Positions 29,994-41,109 of a DNA stretch of 64,000 bases are shown here, in pieces; the first letter of the stretch is position 1, and every line of letters begins with the position of its first letter. Under the pieces are notes generated by a model, which did no database searches, was not told where the DNA came from, and was given only the letters and a program-made list of their open reading frames with translations. This DNA is from Providencia burhodogranariea DSM 19968 (GTDB lineage Bacteria > Pseudomonadota > Gammaproteobacteria > Enterobacterales > Enterobacteriaceae). The stretch covers positions 505,868 to 569,867 of the forward strand of contig NZ_KB233223.1 in the NCBI RefSeq assembly GCF_000314855.2, written 5' to 3'. A program made the position numbers and the translations under genes.

Positions 29994-30554
29994 TTAAATC
30001 GATAAGCCTTTAGCTTCTTCCAGTTTATTTTGGGCAAGAAGGATTAGGTCACAAAGTTCACGAACAGCACCTTTACCACCATTAATTCGGGTGATGTAAT
30101 CTGCTTTCGGTAACAGTATCGGATGTGCATCAGCGACTGCGACAGAGAGACCTACTTTAGCCATCACTGGCCAATCAATAAGATCATCTCCAATATATGC
30201 AATCTCTTCACCAGTTAACTGCAGTGTATCTAACAGTTCATTATACGCCAAAAGCTTATCGCTTTGTCCTTGGTAAAGATATGTAATGCCGAGTGTTTTT
30301 GCTCGATCTTCAAGCAATTTGGCTTTCCTGCCAGTAATAATGGCAACTTCAATATCTGACGTGAGTAAACAACGTATTCCATAGCCATCACGGACGTTAA
30401 ATGCTTTAAATTCTTCGCCATTATTACCCATGTAAATTAGTCCATCAGACATGACACCATCAACATCACAGATTAATAATTTAATCTTAGCCGCTTTTTG
30501 CAAAACAGTCTGGCTTACAGGGCCATAGCAGGTATTTTGATAATGAGGATCCAT
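29994..30554 (-). CDS. kdsC: 3-deoxy-D-manno-octulosonate 8-phosphate phosphatase
   Basis: A 186-residue HAD-superfamily C0 phosphatase. The nucleophile motif ICDVDGVMSDG lies near residue 30, with ITGRKAKLLEDRAK and YIGDDLIDWPVM further on. It removes phosphate from KDO-8-phosphate to give KDO for LPS inner core. The protein acts as a tetramer in the cytosol. It lies 15 nt after kdsD in the same transcript. Confidence 0.97.
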   Translation of the reverse strand: MDPHYQNTCYGPVSQTVLQKAAKIKLLICDVDGVMSDGLIYMGNNGEEFKAFNVRDGYGIRCLLTSDIEVAIITGRKAKLLEDRAKTLGITYLYQGQSDKLLAYNELLDTLQLTGEEIAYIGDDLIDWPVMAKVGLSVAVADAHPILLPKADYITRINGGKGAVRELCDLILLAQNKLEEAKGLSI

Positions 30555-30569
30555 AATAATTCCTTTTTT

Positions 30570-31550
30570 TTACACAACGCCAGCTTGTAGAAGGTCATGC
30601 ATATGAAGTACACCAACTAATTTATCATTTTCAGCCACCATCAATGAAGTGACATGTTTGGATTGCATAAGGTTTAAAGCCTCTACAGCGAGAATATTTG
30701 GTGAAATTCTAATTCCACCAGGGGTCATGACATCCGCAATTTTGGCGTTATTAAGGTCAATACCCATATCAAAAATTCGACGCAAATCACCATCAGTGAA
30801 AATACCTGAAATATTCATATCATCATCACAAATAACGGCCATTCCTAATTTTTTGCGAGTCATCTCAATCAATGCTTCACGCAACGTCGCGGTTTGAGGA
30901 ATATGGGGAATATCATCACCAACGCTCATTAAATCACGAACTAAAAGTAAAAGTTTGCGCCCAAGTGCGCCACCAGGGTGAGAGAGAGCAAAATCTTCGG
31001 GTGTAAAGCCTCTCGCTGTCAGTAAAGCAATGGCTAATGCATCTCCCATAACTAATGCAGCCGTTGTACTTGTCGTTGGAGCTAGCCCTAATGGACATGC
31101 CTCTCTTGGAACTTTAACGCATAGATGAATGTCAGCATATTTACCCATATTGCTATTCGGATTATTCGTCATACAGACCAATGGGACTTTAATACGTTTT
31201 AAAACAGGTAGTAATGCAAGTATTTCACCTGATTCGCCTGAGTTGGAAATTGCTAATACAATATCCCTACTGCTGATCATTCCTAAGTCACCATGGCTAG
31301 CTTCGCCTGGGTGGACAAAGAATGAAGGAGTACCTGTACTCGCTAATGTCGCTGCAATTTTTCGCCCAATATGACCCGATTTCCCCATACCCATGACTAC
31401 GACCTTTCCTTGACAGCTAAAAATTAGCTGACAAGCACGGCTAAAGTCGTCATTAATGTATTGTTCTAAATTTTTTAGGCCTTCACTTTCGATATGGAGA
31501 ACTTCTTTTCCTACCTGCTGAAAATCGATGTTTGACATTTTCTGTTCCAT
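30570..31550 (-). CDS. kdsD: D-arabinose 5-phosphate isomerase
   Basis: A 326-residue protein. An N-terminal SIS domain (VVVMGMGKSGHIGRKIAATLASTG, AISNSGESGEI, LSHPGGALGRKLL) is followed by two CBS domains (from about residue 205). It converts ribulose-5-phosphate to arabinose-5-phosphate, the first step to KDO. The start could also be the ATG at 31538 (MSNIDFQQVG), which has a better-spaced GGAAC. In E. coli yrbG precedes it; here it is the first gene of its block. Confidence 0.96.
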   Translation of the reverse strand: MEQKMSNIDFQQVGKEVLHIESEGLKNLEQYINDDFSRACQLIFSCQGKVVVMGMGKSGHIGRKIAATLASTGTPSFFVHPGEASHGDLGMISSRDIVLAISNSGESGEILALLPVLKRIKVPLVCMTNNPNSNMGKYADIHLCVKVPREACPLGLAPTTSTTAALVMGDALAIALLTARGFTPEDFALSHPGGALGRKLLLLVRDLMSVGDDIPHIPQTATLREALIEMTRKKLGMAVICDDDMNISGIFTDGDLRRIFDMGIDLNNAKIADVMTPGGIRISPNILAVEALNLMQSKHVTSLMVAENDKLVGVLHMHDLLQAGVV

Positions 31551-32249
31551 GAGTAGCTTTTCAGTTAATCGGATTAGCGAGCGCGAATTGTATAACGAAT
31601 ACTTACTGTCAGTAAGTGCTTTGTCAAATCAGTCGAATATTAATTGTACTTTAATGAGTAAAGACTGCATTGCAGTCGACAAAATCGAATAAGACGAAAG
31701 GTTTACCTTTTATTAGCATAATAAACTAAATAAAAAATGATAAACTTTAGTATTCTCAAACAATAACAAAATTTTAAAGTCTAAGAGATATCTGCTTCAA
31801 TTGCATAAAGTAATGATTAACTATAAATAATGTCTTTGTTTACGTATCGTTTAAATGTAAGCATGTGTTATTTAGATGGAGATACGTGTTGCTGTTATTT
31901 GTTTGGGCATTTTTACGTAACAAATCACGGTGACAATAACCTTAAAAGGCTAATAGCTCTAAGCTATAAAAGTATAGATTCAAACTCTTGTAGATATATC
32001 TTGAGCGTTAAATATCTAAAGTAGCTTTAGTTTAGCTTAATGAGAAAGATAAGTTTATTTATCTCTGCATAAGTGACTGTTTTTAGATGCTAAAATCAGT
32101 TAATAACGATACAATTTGAAGTATGACGAGTATAATACTATTAATAAAAATCGAGTACATATTAGACGCTTTTTGTTTTATCTTTGTGTAAGATCGTATC
32201 CCTAGCGCGATTAAAAATAAAATTCATGAAGTAACGAGTTATCAAACAA
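31551..32249. other. Intergenic region between divergent kdsD and mlaF, no yrbG
   Basis: About 700 bp of AT-rich DNA without a credible gene. It should contain divergent promoters for kdsD and mlaF. The calcium/sodium antiporter gene yrbG, found here in E. coli, is absent. An isolated ERIC end (CAATTTGAAGTATGACGAG) lies at about 32114-32132. Confidence 0.6.
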
Positions 32250-33053
32250 ATGCAAGCACAAACAGACAACTTAATTGAAGTACGTAACATGTCTTTTATT
32301 CGTGGCACTAGGACAATATTTGAAAATATTAACCTGACAGTACCGCGAGGAAAGATTACAGCCATTATGGGGCCATCGGGGATTGGTAAGACAACCTTGT
32401 TGCGCCTAATTGGTGGGCAGTTACGCCCAAATCAAGGTGAAATTTGGTTTGATGGTGATAACATTCCTGCTTTATCGCGTTCAAAACTTTATCAATCCCG
32501 TAAAAAAATGAGCATGCTATTCCAATCTGGTGCTTTATTTACGGATATGGACGTTTTCAATAACGTGGCATTTCCATTACGTGAACATACTAATTTACCT
32601 GAATCACTGATTCATACGACAGTGATGATGAAATTAGAGGCTGTAGGGCTACGTGGTGCCGCTAAATTAATGCCTTCTGAATTATCTGGGGGGATGGCAA
32701 GGCGGGCCGCATTAGCGCGATCAATTGCACTTGATCCCGATTTAATTATGTTTGATGAGCCTTTCGTCGGACAAGATCCGATTACGATGGGCGTGTTAGT
32801 TAAGCTTATCGATGAACTCAACCAAGCATTGGGGGTCACGTGTGTGGTTGTTTCTCATGATGTGCCTGAGGTGCTTAGCATTGCGGATAAAGCCTATATA
32901 GTAGCTCAGCAGCACGTAATAGCGCATGGCACTGGTGATGAACTCCGAAATAACCAAGACCCTCGCGTTAGGCAATTTTTAGATGGTATCGCTGATGGAC
33001 CTGTGCCATTCCGTTTCCCCGCCAATGATTATCTGGCTGATTTATTAGGGTAA
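32250..33053 (+). CDS. mlaF: Phospholipid transport ATPase MlaF
   Basis: A 267-residue ABC ATPase. Walker A GPSGIGKTTLL is near residue 40, signature LSGGMARRAALAR near residue 145 and Walker B LIMFDEPFVGQDP near residue 165. The C-terminus (FLDGIADGPVPFRFP) is the extension that wraps the partner subunit in MlaF. With MlaE, MlaD and MlaB it forms the inner-membrane complex that keeps outer-membrane lipid asymmetry. It is first in mlaFEDCB and mlaE starts 6 nt later. Confidence 0.98.
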   Translation: MQAQTDNLIEVRNMSFIRGTRTIFENINLTVPRGKITAIMGPSGIGKTTLLRLIGGQLRPNQGEIWFDGDNIPALSRSKLYQSRKKMSMLFQSGALFTDMDVFNNVAFPLREHTNLPESLIHTTVMMKLEAVGLRGAAKLMPSELSGGMARRAALARSIALDPDLIMFDEPFVGQDPITMGVLVKLIDELNQALGVTCVVVSHDVPEVLSIADKAYIVAQQHVIAHGTGDELRNNQDPRVRQFLDGIADGPVPFRFPANDYLADLLG

Positions 33054-33059
33054 AATAAG

Positions 33060-33842
33060 ATGATAGTAGAGGCAATCGCTGCCTTCGGACGTCGGTGGAT
33101 TGAAATTTTTGCGGCTTTTGGTCGAGCTGGCTATATGCTGTTTCGTGCATTGTTTGGAAAACCCGAATTTTCCAAACAATGGCCATTATTGATTAAACAA
33201 TTGTATGCAGTTGGCGTTCAGTCACTGATCATTGTTGCTGTTTCTGGGCTCTTCATTGGTATGGTGCTGGGATTGCAGGGGTATTTAGTCCTGACCACTT
33301 TTAGTGCAGAAGCTAGTCTTGGTATGATGGTGGCATTATCACTATTACGTGAATTAGGCCCTGTGGTAACAGCACTGTTATTTGCAGGTCGAGCTGGCTC
33401 TGCGCTCACCGCAGAAATTGGCTTGATGAAAGCGACTGAGCAAATTTCTAGCCTTGAAATGATGGCTGTAGATCCGCTAAGACGAGTTATTGCTCCGCGT
33501 TTTTGGGCTGGTTTCATTAGTATGCCATTATTATCGTTGATATTTGTTGCTGTCGGTATCCTCGGTGGGGCACTCGTTGGCGTTGATTGGAAAGGGATTG
33601 ATGAAGGGTTCTTTTGGTCTTCAATGCAATCTTCTATTGATTGGCGCATGGATATTGTGAACTGCTTTATCAAGAGCTTAGTCTTTGCCATAGCGGTGAC
33701 TTGGATAGCCTTGTTCAATGGTTATGATGCGATTCCGACATCAGAAGGGATTAGCCAAGCCACAACACGAACTGTTGTTCATGCATCATTATCGGTTTTA
33801 GGTTTAGATTTTGTACTTACAGCACTGATGTTTGGGAACTAA
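33060..33842 (+). CDS. mlaE: Phospholipid transport permease MlaE
   Basis: A 260-residue MlaE/YrbE family permease with about five membrane helices and an amphipathic N-terminal helix. Conserved motifs include [38 protein letters not shown] (split here over residues 97-123) and [15 protein letters not shown]. It forms the transmembrane dimer of the Mla complex. Confidence 0.98.
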   Translation: MIVEAIAAFGRRWIEIFAAFGRAGYMLFRALFGKPEFSKQWPLLIKQLYAVGVQSLIIVAVSGLFIGMVLGLQGYLVLTTFSAEASLGMMVALSLLRELGPVVTALLFAGRAGSALTAEIGLMKATEQISSLEMMAVDPLRRVIAPRFWAGFISMPLLSLIFVAVGILGGALVGVDWKGIDEGFFWSSMQSSIDWRMDIVNCFIKSLVFAIAVTWIALFNGYDAIPTSEGISQATTRTVVHASLSVLGLDFVLTALMFGN

Positions 33843-33845
33843 GTC

Positions 33846-34343
33846 ATGCAAAGCAAAAAAAGTGAAATATGGGTAGGTTGTTTTATGTTGCTGGCGATAG
33901 CCGCAATTATTTTTCTGTGCCTAAAAGTGGCTGATTTAAAATCAATTGGTAGCCAGTCAACCTATCAAATATCTGCTCCTTTTGAAAACATCGGTGGTTT
34001 AAAAGATGGTTCACCGGTTAAAGTGGGTGGGGTTGTGGTAGGCCGAGTATCCAGTATTACACTCAATAAAGATAACTATGTACCTGAGGTTAAAATTGAT
34101 TTATTGAGTGAATATAACAATATTCCTGATTCAAGCTCCTTATCTATTAGAACATCGGGTTTATTGGGTGAGCAATACATAGCAATGAATATCGGCCCTG
34201 ATGATGAAGAGCTGGGTATTGCTATTTTGAAAAATGGAGGCCGTCTTGAAGATACTAAGCCAGCAATAGTTTTAGAAGATTTGATTGGGCAATTCCTATA
34301 TAAAAGCGGCGATAGCCAAAGTGCTGAACCTGCAACGCATTGA
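33846..34343 (+). CDS. mlaD: MCE-domain phospholipid-binding protein MlaD
   Basis: A 165-residue protein with one N-terminal helix (about residues 8-26) and an MCE domain (about residues 38-120: APFENIGGLKDGSPVKVGGVVVG). Six copies form a ring on MlaE that takes phospholipid to or from MlaC. It is slightly shorter than E. coli MlaD (183) at the C-terminus. It starts 3 nt after mlaE. Confidence 0.97.
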   Translation: MQSKKSEIWVGCFMLLAIAAIIFLCLKVADLKSIGSQSTYQISAPFENIGGLKDGSPVKVGGVVVGRVSSITLNKDNYVPEVKIDLLSEYNNIPDSSSLSIRTSGLLGEQYIAMNIGPDDEELGIAILKNGGRLEDTKPAIVLEDLIGQFLYKSGDSQSAEPATH

Positions 34344-34378
34344 TTCGACATTAAATACAAGTTTAGAAGGAATAAATT

Positions 34379-35005
34379 ATGTTTAAGCGCTTAATGATGG
34401 TCGCAATGCTAGCTATTGCACCTTTTGCAATGGCGATTGATCAAACTAACCCATATAAACTGATGGATGAAGCAGCTGAGAAAACGTTTACAAGGTTGAC
34501 GAAGGAACAGGCTCAAATTCGTAAAGATCCTAATTACTTGCGAACTATTGTACGTGAAGAACTGTTGCCTTATGTGCAAATTAAATATGCTGGAGCATTA
34601 GTTTTAGGCACCTATTATAAAAATGCGACCCCTGCTCAGCGTGATGCCTACTTTACTGCTTTTGAAGACTATCTTGAGCAAGTTTACGGTCAAGCATTAG
34701 CAATGTATCACGGTCAAACGTATCAAATTGCACCAGCTCAACCACTGGGTGATCAAAATATTGTGGCAATCCGCGTTACCATTGTCGACCCTAATGGTCG
34801 CCCACCTGTTCGCCTTGATTTTCAATGGCGTAAAAATAGTAAAACAGGTTACTGGCAGGCATACGATATGATTGCAGAAGGTGTCAGCATGATCACCACA
34901 AAGCAAAACGAGTGGGGTGATATCCTACGTAAACAAGGTATTGATGGCTTGACAAAACAGCTTGAAATCAGTGCTAAGGCTCCAATTACGCTCGACGAGA
35001 AATAG
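34379..35005 (+). CDS. mlaC: Periplasmic phospholipid-binding protein MlaC
   Basis: A 208-residue protein with a signal peptide ([19 protein letters not shown], cleavage near residue 19). The mature Ttg2D/MlaC fold includes [20 protein letters not shown] and [15 protein letters not shown]. It ferries phospholipids between the outer-membrane MlaA-OmpC complex and MlaFEDB. An AGAAGGAA ribosome binding site precedes the ATG. Confidence 0.97.
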   Translation: MFKRLMMVAMLAIAPFAMAIDQTNPYKLMDEAAEKTFTRLTKEQAQIRKDPNYLRTIVREELLPYVQIKYAGALVLGTYYKNATPAQRDAYFTAFEDYLEQVYGQALAMYHGQTYQIAPAQPLGDQNIVAIRVTIVDPNGRPPVRLDFQWRKNSKTGYWQAYDMIAEGVSMITTKQNEWGDILRKQGIDGLTKQLEISAKAPITLDEK

Positions 35006-35009
35006 TCAG

Positions 35010-35300
35010 ATGAGTAATGCTCTAACATGGGAAACCTCAGCAAATACTCTGTCCATCTCAGGTACGCTGGGCAGAGAATCACTGATGGCGCTCTGGGAGA
35101 AAAGGCAGTCTTTATTTGTGAAGATTGATCAACTCGATGTGTCAGGATTAAGTCACGTTGATTCTACAGGGCTTGCCATGTTGGTGCGCCTTAAGGGGGA
35201 GTTTGAAAAACAGCAACGCCCATTAAAAATAGTAGGAATGAGTGATAATTTAATGACCTTGATGGATCTATACGGCGTTGGAACATTATTACTAAATTAA
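35010..35300 (+). CDS. mlaB: STAS-domain protein MlaB
   Basis: A 96-residue STAS protein starting MSNALTWETSANTL. The SGLSHVDSTGLAML loop matches the STAS phospho-loop region. It binds MlaF and is needed for assembly and activity of the transporter. The ORF opens at 34962 inside mlaC, but the ATG at 35010, 4 nt past the mlaC stop, fits the family. A terminator follows, so this ends the mla operon. Confidence 0.94.
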   Translation: MSNALTWETSANTLSISGTLGRESLMALWEKRQSLFVKIDQLDVSGLSHVDSTGLAMLVRLKGEFEKQQRPLKIVGMSDNLMTLMDLYGVGTLLLN

Positions 35301-35320
35301 GTCAGTTTATGTAAAAAAAG

Positions 35321-35355
35321 CGCCTCTATGTGTTTTTATGCACCAGAGGCGTTTT
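35321..35355 (+). terminator. Rho-independent terminator of mlaFEDCB
   Basis: Stem CGCCTCT (35321-35327) / AGAGGCG (35345-35351), with an inner GTG/CAC pair, followed by TTTTCTTT. It lies 20 nt past mlaB. Confidence 0.88.
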
Positions 35356-35437
35356 CTTTGGTTTAAGAATCGAGTCGGATCCTTTAGGATAGTCGTCTAT
35401 TTATACCAATTACGAATAATCATAAAATTGAGTCATT

Positions 35438-35692
35438 ATGGAAACCAACGAAATAAAACAAGTATTGATGGAGAAACTTTCTCTGGATGAAGCCATCGTT
35501 AAAGGCGAAGGCAATCACTTTCAAGTTATTGCCGTCGGTGCCATATTTGAAAATATGAGCAGAGTCAAACAGCAGCAAGCTGTTTATGCACCTTTGATGG
35601 AGTATATTGCAGATAACCGCATTCATGCTCTTTCAATTAAAACATATACTCCCACTGAGTGGGAACGCGATCGCAAGCTAAATGGTTTTTGA
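35438..35692 (+). CDS. ibaG: BolA-family protein IbaG
   Basis: An 84-residue BolA-like protein starting [45 protein letters not shown] is the conserved core and the C-terminus DRKLNGF matches E. coli IbaG. It binds monothiol glutaredoxin with an iron-sulfur cluster and is linked to acid stress. It precedes murA by 49 nt, as in E. coli. Confidence 0.95.
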   Translation: METNEIKQVLMEKLSLDEAIVKGEGNHFQVIAVGAIFENMSRVKQQQAVYAPLMEYIADNRIHALSIKTYTPTEWERDRKLNGF

Positions 35693-35741
35693 TAAAAAAC
35701 CTGCGAACAGTATTTAAAATCTGAAATACGAGAGTAACTGA

Positions 35742-37004
<1,263 letters not shown>

Positions 37005-37050
37005 ATTTCTGGCATACAGCCATTTGTGAGTGTGTTCGCTTCATTCGTAG

Positions 37051-37085
37051 ACCCTAGTGATATATATATGTCACTAGGGTTTGTT
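37051..37085 (+). terminator. Terminator of murA
   Basis: A perfect 10-bp stem ACCCTAGTGA (37051-37060) / TCACTAGGGT (37071-37080) with an AT loop, then TTGTTG. It lies 46 nt past the murA stop. Confidence 0.8.
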
Positions 37086-37620
37086 GATCTTTGAAGGCTA
37101 ATTATTTTTCGCCATATTGCAGTCATCTCAATCAATGAGCACAGCAAAAACAAGTAGCAAAGAACAACAGCCCTTATTAATAACCTCATTTATCGCCTAG
37201 GTACAGTTCTAATTATTTGTTCATGATATCAATTCATCTAGTTATCTATATCATTCCTAATTATTTTAGCAAGTTACATTATACTCATCGTATCGTTTGA
37301 TAAAAAATAGACTTTTTTCTATAATTTATGATTGGAATAAAATATGTGATGGCGATATTTAATGAATAATATTTTCTGGTTATATGTTACAAATAAGTTA
37401 TTTTATTTTATCTAATATAATTCAGGAATAATCACTTTATATAAATGCTAGTTCAAATTAGTATTATAACACTAATCATATTCAATGCAGTTATATGATG
37501 AAAGTGTATAACTAAATGTAAAAGAAAAATAATTAACTTCAATTATTTATAGTTAATTATTCATATTAGCGTACTAGCGCTTAATAAATTTGAACATTAA
37601 CCTTGGAGCTACGTTTAAAA
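37086..37620. other. AT-rich intergenic stretch upstream of an orphan gene
   Basis: About 530 bp of very AT-rich DNA. Degraded ERIC-like fragments are visible at about 37183-37210 (ATCGCCTAGGTACAGTTC and AATTATTTG). No gene. Composition is consistent with acquired or H-NS-bound DNA, an inference from base content only. Confidence 0.45.
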
Positions 37621-38175
37621 ATGTCAATGATGAAAATAAATTTTTCAGATAAAGCCATTGCGTGTATTTATAATTTAATGGGGCGTAATATATCATCAAA
37701 AACTGCAGGAAATCTTATTGCAAAAATTAAAAACATAAATCAGATAAATTTTGAAGGTGATAAAAATAATGAAAGTTATAAAATTTCCGAATCAATTTTT
37801 AAAGCTCTAAAAAGGAAAGCAGATATTTCAAAAAAATCTAAATTTCCAGTTAATATAAATCCGTTATTATCAAATGGTGTGAGTAGTTTATTTACGATTA
37901 AAACTAATACTTTATTTTTAGATAGGATGAAACTTTCAAATGAAATAAATAATAGCTTGAAAAATCATGATATTAAACAGGGTGGGTTAAATGAAAATTC
38001 TTGTTTAAAAAAGATATATCCTGATGATTTGGAACCTAGCGTGATAGTTTCAGATAATTTAGAGCTTAGTGAGCTAGATTGGGATATTTTTTCATTTGCT
38101 GTGACATACCCGGAAAAAATAGAATCCATACCTAGTATTCTTGAGAATAAAAGTAAGAGAAATAAACCAGTATAA
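37621..38175 (+). CDS. Orphan hypothetical protein, AT-rich
   Basis: A 184-residue protein (MSMMKINFSDKAIACIYN) that I do not recognise. There is no signal peptide or membrane helix. It is lysine, asparagine, isoleucine and serine rich, and its codons are far more AT-biased than its neighbours, suggesting horizontal transfer. GGAG lies 12 nt before the chosen ATG; ATGs at 37627 and 37630 are also possible, and the frame opens with TTG at 37603. It stands alone between murA and degS. A secreted effector or an immunity protein could look like this, but nothing in the sequence shows it. Confidence 0.6.
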   Translation: MSMMKINFSDKAIACIYNLMGRNISSKTAGNLIAKIKNINQINFEGDKNNESYKISESIFKALKRKADISKKSKFPVNINPLLSNGVSSLFTIKTNTLFLDRMKLSNEINNSLKNHDIKQGGLNENSCLKKIYPDDLEPSVIVSDNLELSELDWDIFSFAVTYPEKIESIPSILENKSKRNKPV

Positions 38176-38358
38176 TAGAATATTAAATTTGGTCATCTGA
38201 ATAAAGCTATTTATATATACCTAATGATTTAACGAGTATAATTTATTACTAAGTAAACTCGATATAATTCTAGTGTTTAATTTAAACTCTAAGCAGTATA
38301 ATACACTGTTGACCAAAGCTATTAAGAATAAGCAATAATTAGTTAGTCATTATTGCCT

Positions 38359-38397
38359 ATATAAAGCACCTGATGTACCCCATTAGGTGCTTTATAT
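38359..38397. terminator. Bidirectional terminator between the orphan gene and degS
   Basis: A perfect 13-bp stem ATATAAAGCACCT (38359-38371) / AGGTGCTTTATAT (38385-38397). It serves convergent transcripts from the orphan gene and degS. Confidence 0.75.
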
Positions 38398-38429
38398 TTA
38401 CGTGATAGGCTTTAGACAAAAAAGAAAAT

Positions 38430-39494
38430 TTAACCTGATTGCTCTTCAGCAACTTCTTCAATAACGATATCGAAATTTTTAATCACACCATCACGCAATA
38501 TTTTTACGGGGATTTTAGTGCCGGGGCGGATCTCTGCAACTAAATCCATTGTTTCTGAAGCCGAAATAGCCGGTTTGCCATCAACGGAAAGAATGATATC
38601 CCCTTGAATAATTCCAGCTTTAGCCGCAGGACCATTAGGTGCAATTTGGAATATTCGCAACCCTTTAATTTGGCTGATATTGTTATTGCTGGTTCTAATT
38701 TGAGGTAACTCACGAGCTGTAATGCCAATATAGCCTCGGATCACTCGTCCATCACGGATAAGCTTTTCCATGATTTTGGTTGCGAGTTCAGTTGGGATAG
38801 CAAAGCTTAACCCTTCAGCATTAACACCTTGCCCAGCACTGAAGGAGAGGGTGTTGATACCAACAAGTTCGCCTTCACTATTAATCAATGCCCCGCCTGA
38901 ATTACCTGAATTAATAGAGGCATCTGTTTGTAAGAAATTTTGCCTACGGGTGGAGCTTAGGCCAACTCGCCCTGTTGCGCTAATAATTCCCTGAGTAACT
39001 GTTTGGCCTATATTATATGGATTACCAATAGCTAAAACGACATCACCGATATGGGTTATTCTTGCTGTATTGATTGGGATTACGGGGAGTTTTTCAGCTT
39101 CAATTTTGAGAACAGCTAAATCGGTTAAAACATCAGAACCAACTAGAAGGGCATCAAAAATTGAACCATTTTGTAACGCAACTAAAATTTGGTCAGGGTT
39201 ATCAACAACATGTTTATTAGTGATGATATAGCCATTTGAGCTCATGATAACCCCAGAACCAAGAGATTTTAATTCACGACCAGACTGAGAAAAACTACCT
39301 TTAGAGCTGCTATAAACATACACAACGGCAGGTGCCGCTTTACGAACAGCATTATTATAGCTAACAGGTTCTCTCTCTAACTGACCATTAAGTAAGTTTG
39401 TGAAGCCTTGTGGGCGTAAGGAAGGGACCGCAATAATAATAATAATGGCGGTTAATAGGCCTAGCATTGCTGACCAGATAAGCTTCTTCACCAT
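38430..39494 (-). CDS. degS: Envelope stress serine protease DegS
   Basis: A 354-residue HtrA-family protease (355 in E. coli). One N-terminal membrane anchor (about residues 5-25, with an isoleucine run encoded by ATT repeats) is followed by a trypsin-like domain with H in TNKHVVDNP, D in DLAVLKI and S in NSGNSGGALIN, then one PDZ domain. The PDZ senses misfolded porin C-termini, then DegS cuts RseA to release sigma-E. It follows degQ on the same strand with a terminator between them, so it has its own promoter. Confidence 0.97.
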   Translation of the reverse strand: MVKKLIWSAMLGLLTAIIIIIAVPSLRPQGFTNLLNGQLEREPVSYNNAVRKAAPAVVYVYSSSKGSFSQSGRELKSLGSGVIMSSNGYIITNKHVVDNPDQILVALQNGSIFDALLVGSDVLTDLAVLKIEAEKLPVIPINTARITHIGDVVLAIGNPYNIGQTVTQGIISATGRVGLSSTRRQNFLQTDASINSGNSGGALINSEGELVGINTLSFSAGQGVNAEGLSFAIPTELATKIMEKLIRDGRVIRGYIGITARELPQIRTSNNNISQIKGLRIFQIAPNGPAAKAGIIQGDIILSVDGKPAISASETMDLVAEIRPGTKIPVKILRDGVIKNFDIVIEEVAEEQSG

Positions 39495-39544
39495 AAGATA
39501 TCAATATTCAGCTGTTAATAAACGGAGCCTGAGCATACCACAAA

Positions 39545-39578
39545 AAAATAGGCACAGCAGTTTTGCTGTGCCTATTTT
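39545..39578 (-). terminator. Terminator of degQ
   Basis: A perfect 15-bp stem AAAATAGGCACAGCA / TGCTGTGCCTATTTT with a GTTT loop and a T tract on the minus strand. It lies between degQ and degS. Confidence 0.9.
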
Positions 39579-39714
39579 ACTCATCAAGTTTCAAGTTATA
39601 TTAGTCTTGTCACTCTACTACCCGAATCAGGCAATATAATTGCCGGAATAGTACCGTTTATTGCCTAACTGCACCTTGAATGACTTGAGGTATCAAAGCG
39701 ATTGATATTGCTAA

Positions 39715-41109
39715 TTAGTTTTTCATCAGCAGATATAACGTTTCATTACCACGTAATACTTTCATCGCTAGAACTGGCGGTTTAGCATCAATGACTTTAC
39801 GGAATTGATCGATGTTTTCTACTCGAATATCATTGACACCAAAGATTAAGTCACCTTTCGCCAAACCAGTAGCCGCAGCTGGTGATTTAGGGGCAACACT
39901 GTCAATTTGAACACCTTTGGTATTGCTGATTGTTGCATTAGACAATGTTGCACCGAGCAAGTACTCACTCAGTTTTTCTGCTCTAGTTGCTTCGCCTTCA
40001 TCATTTTCTAGTACCACTTTGACATCGAGTGGTTTACCTGAACGAATTAAACCAATAGTAATTTCTTTACCAATTTGGCTAGTACCAATTTTAGCTCTTA
40101 ACTCGGCAAAGCTATTGAGAGGTTTACCATCAACAGAGACTATTATGTCACCTGCCTTGATACCTGCTTTAGCCGCTGAGGATTTCGGTAATACTGCACT
40201 GACAAACGCACCCCGCTGAATATTCGCATTAAAGACTTTTGCGATATCAGAAGTCAAATTTTTACCGGTAATACCTAAAATACCTCGTTTGACTTCACCA
40301 TTTTTAATGAGTTGTTCGCTTAGATTTTTTGCCATATTGCTTGGGATAGCAAAACCAATACCGATATTACCGCCACCAGGTGCTAAAATTGCGGTATTAA
40401 TACCGATCAATTCACCATTTAAGTTAACTAGTGCACCACCAGAGTTACCACGGTTAATAGAGGCATCAGTTTGGATAAAATTTTCTAACCCTTCTAGATT
40501 TAAGCCACTACGTCCCAGTGCAGATATAATTCCTGAAGTAGCTGTTTGACCAAGACCAAATGGGTTACCAACAGCGACTGCAAAATCACCGACACGTAGT
40601 TTATCTGAATCTGCAATGCTAACTGCAGTTAGATTTTTAATATCTTTATCATTGGTAATCTTCAACAAAGCGATATCGGTTTGTGCGTCTTTACCAATCA
40701 GTTTAACTTCAATCTCACGGCCATCATTTAGCTGAATTTGAATTTTATCAGCGCCATCAATAACATGGTTGTTGGTTAAAATGTAACCTTGCACAGCATC
40801 AATGATGACACCAGATCCTAAGCCTTCAAACGGTCGAGTACTTTGTTGTTGAGGCAGATTTGGACCAAAGAAAAATTTCAGTTCTTCTGGTATCTGTTGG
40901 TTTTGTACACGAGTCCCTGAAACATGAATACTAACGACAGCAGGAAGTACTTTTTCAAGCATTGGTGCCAAGCTTGGTAAATTTTGGCTTTGTGCTGATG
41001 CAGGTAGTGTAGCCGGTAAAGCAGCACTGCTAATTGAAGGTAATACTGAAAGGGATAACCCTAGGCTCAATGCAGCTGCAGTGAGAAAAAAACTTTTTCT
41101 TTTCATCAT
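39715..41109 (-). CDS. degQ: Periplasmic serine endoprotease DegQ
   Basis: A 465-residue HtrA protease. A signal peptide (MMKRKSFFLTAAALSLGLSL, cleavage near SSAA) precedes a protease domain with H in TNNHVIDGA, D in DIALLKI and S in NRGNSGGALVN, then two PDZ domains. It degrades or chaperones unfolded envelope proteins. The ORF opens at 41214, but the signal peptide and a GAGAG site 10 nt upstream place the start at 41109 (41106 is the next ATG). Order zapG-degQ-degS is as in E. coli. Confidence 0.96.
   Translation of the reverse strand: MMKRKSFFLTAAALSLGLSLSVLPSISSAALPATLPASAQSQNLPSLAPMLEKVLPAVVSIHVSGTRVQNQQIPEELKFFFGPNLPQQQSTRPFEGLGSGVIIDAVQGYILTNNHVIDGADKIQIQLNDGREIEVKLIGKDAQTDIALLKITNDKDIKNLTAVSIADSDKLRVGDFAVAVGNPFGLGQTATSGIISALGRSGLNLEGLENFIQTDASINRGNSGGALVNLNGELIGINTAILAPGGGNIGIGFAIPSNMAKNLSEQLIKNGEVKRGILGITGKNLTSDIAKVFNANIQRGAFVSAVLPKSSAAKAGIKAGDIIVSVDGKPLNSFAELRAKIGTSQIGKEITIGLIRSGKPLDVKVVLENDEGEATRAEKLSEYLLGATLSNATISNTKGVQIDSVAPKSPAAATGLAKGDLIFGVNDIRVENIDQFRKVIDAKPPVLAMKVLRGNETLYLLMKN

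Noticed and set aside
31830..32024. 64-residue open frame between kdsD and mlaF
   Set aside because: No ribosome binding site, cysteine-rich random-looking product and no resemblance to YrbG or any family I know.
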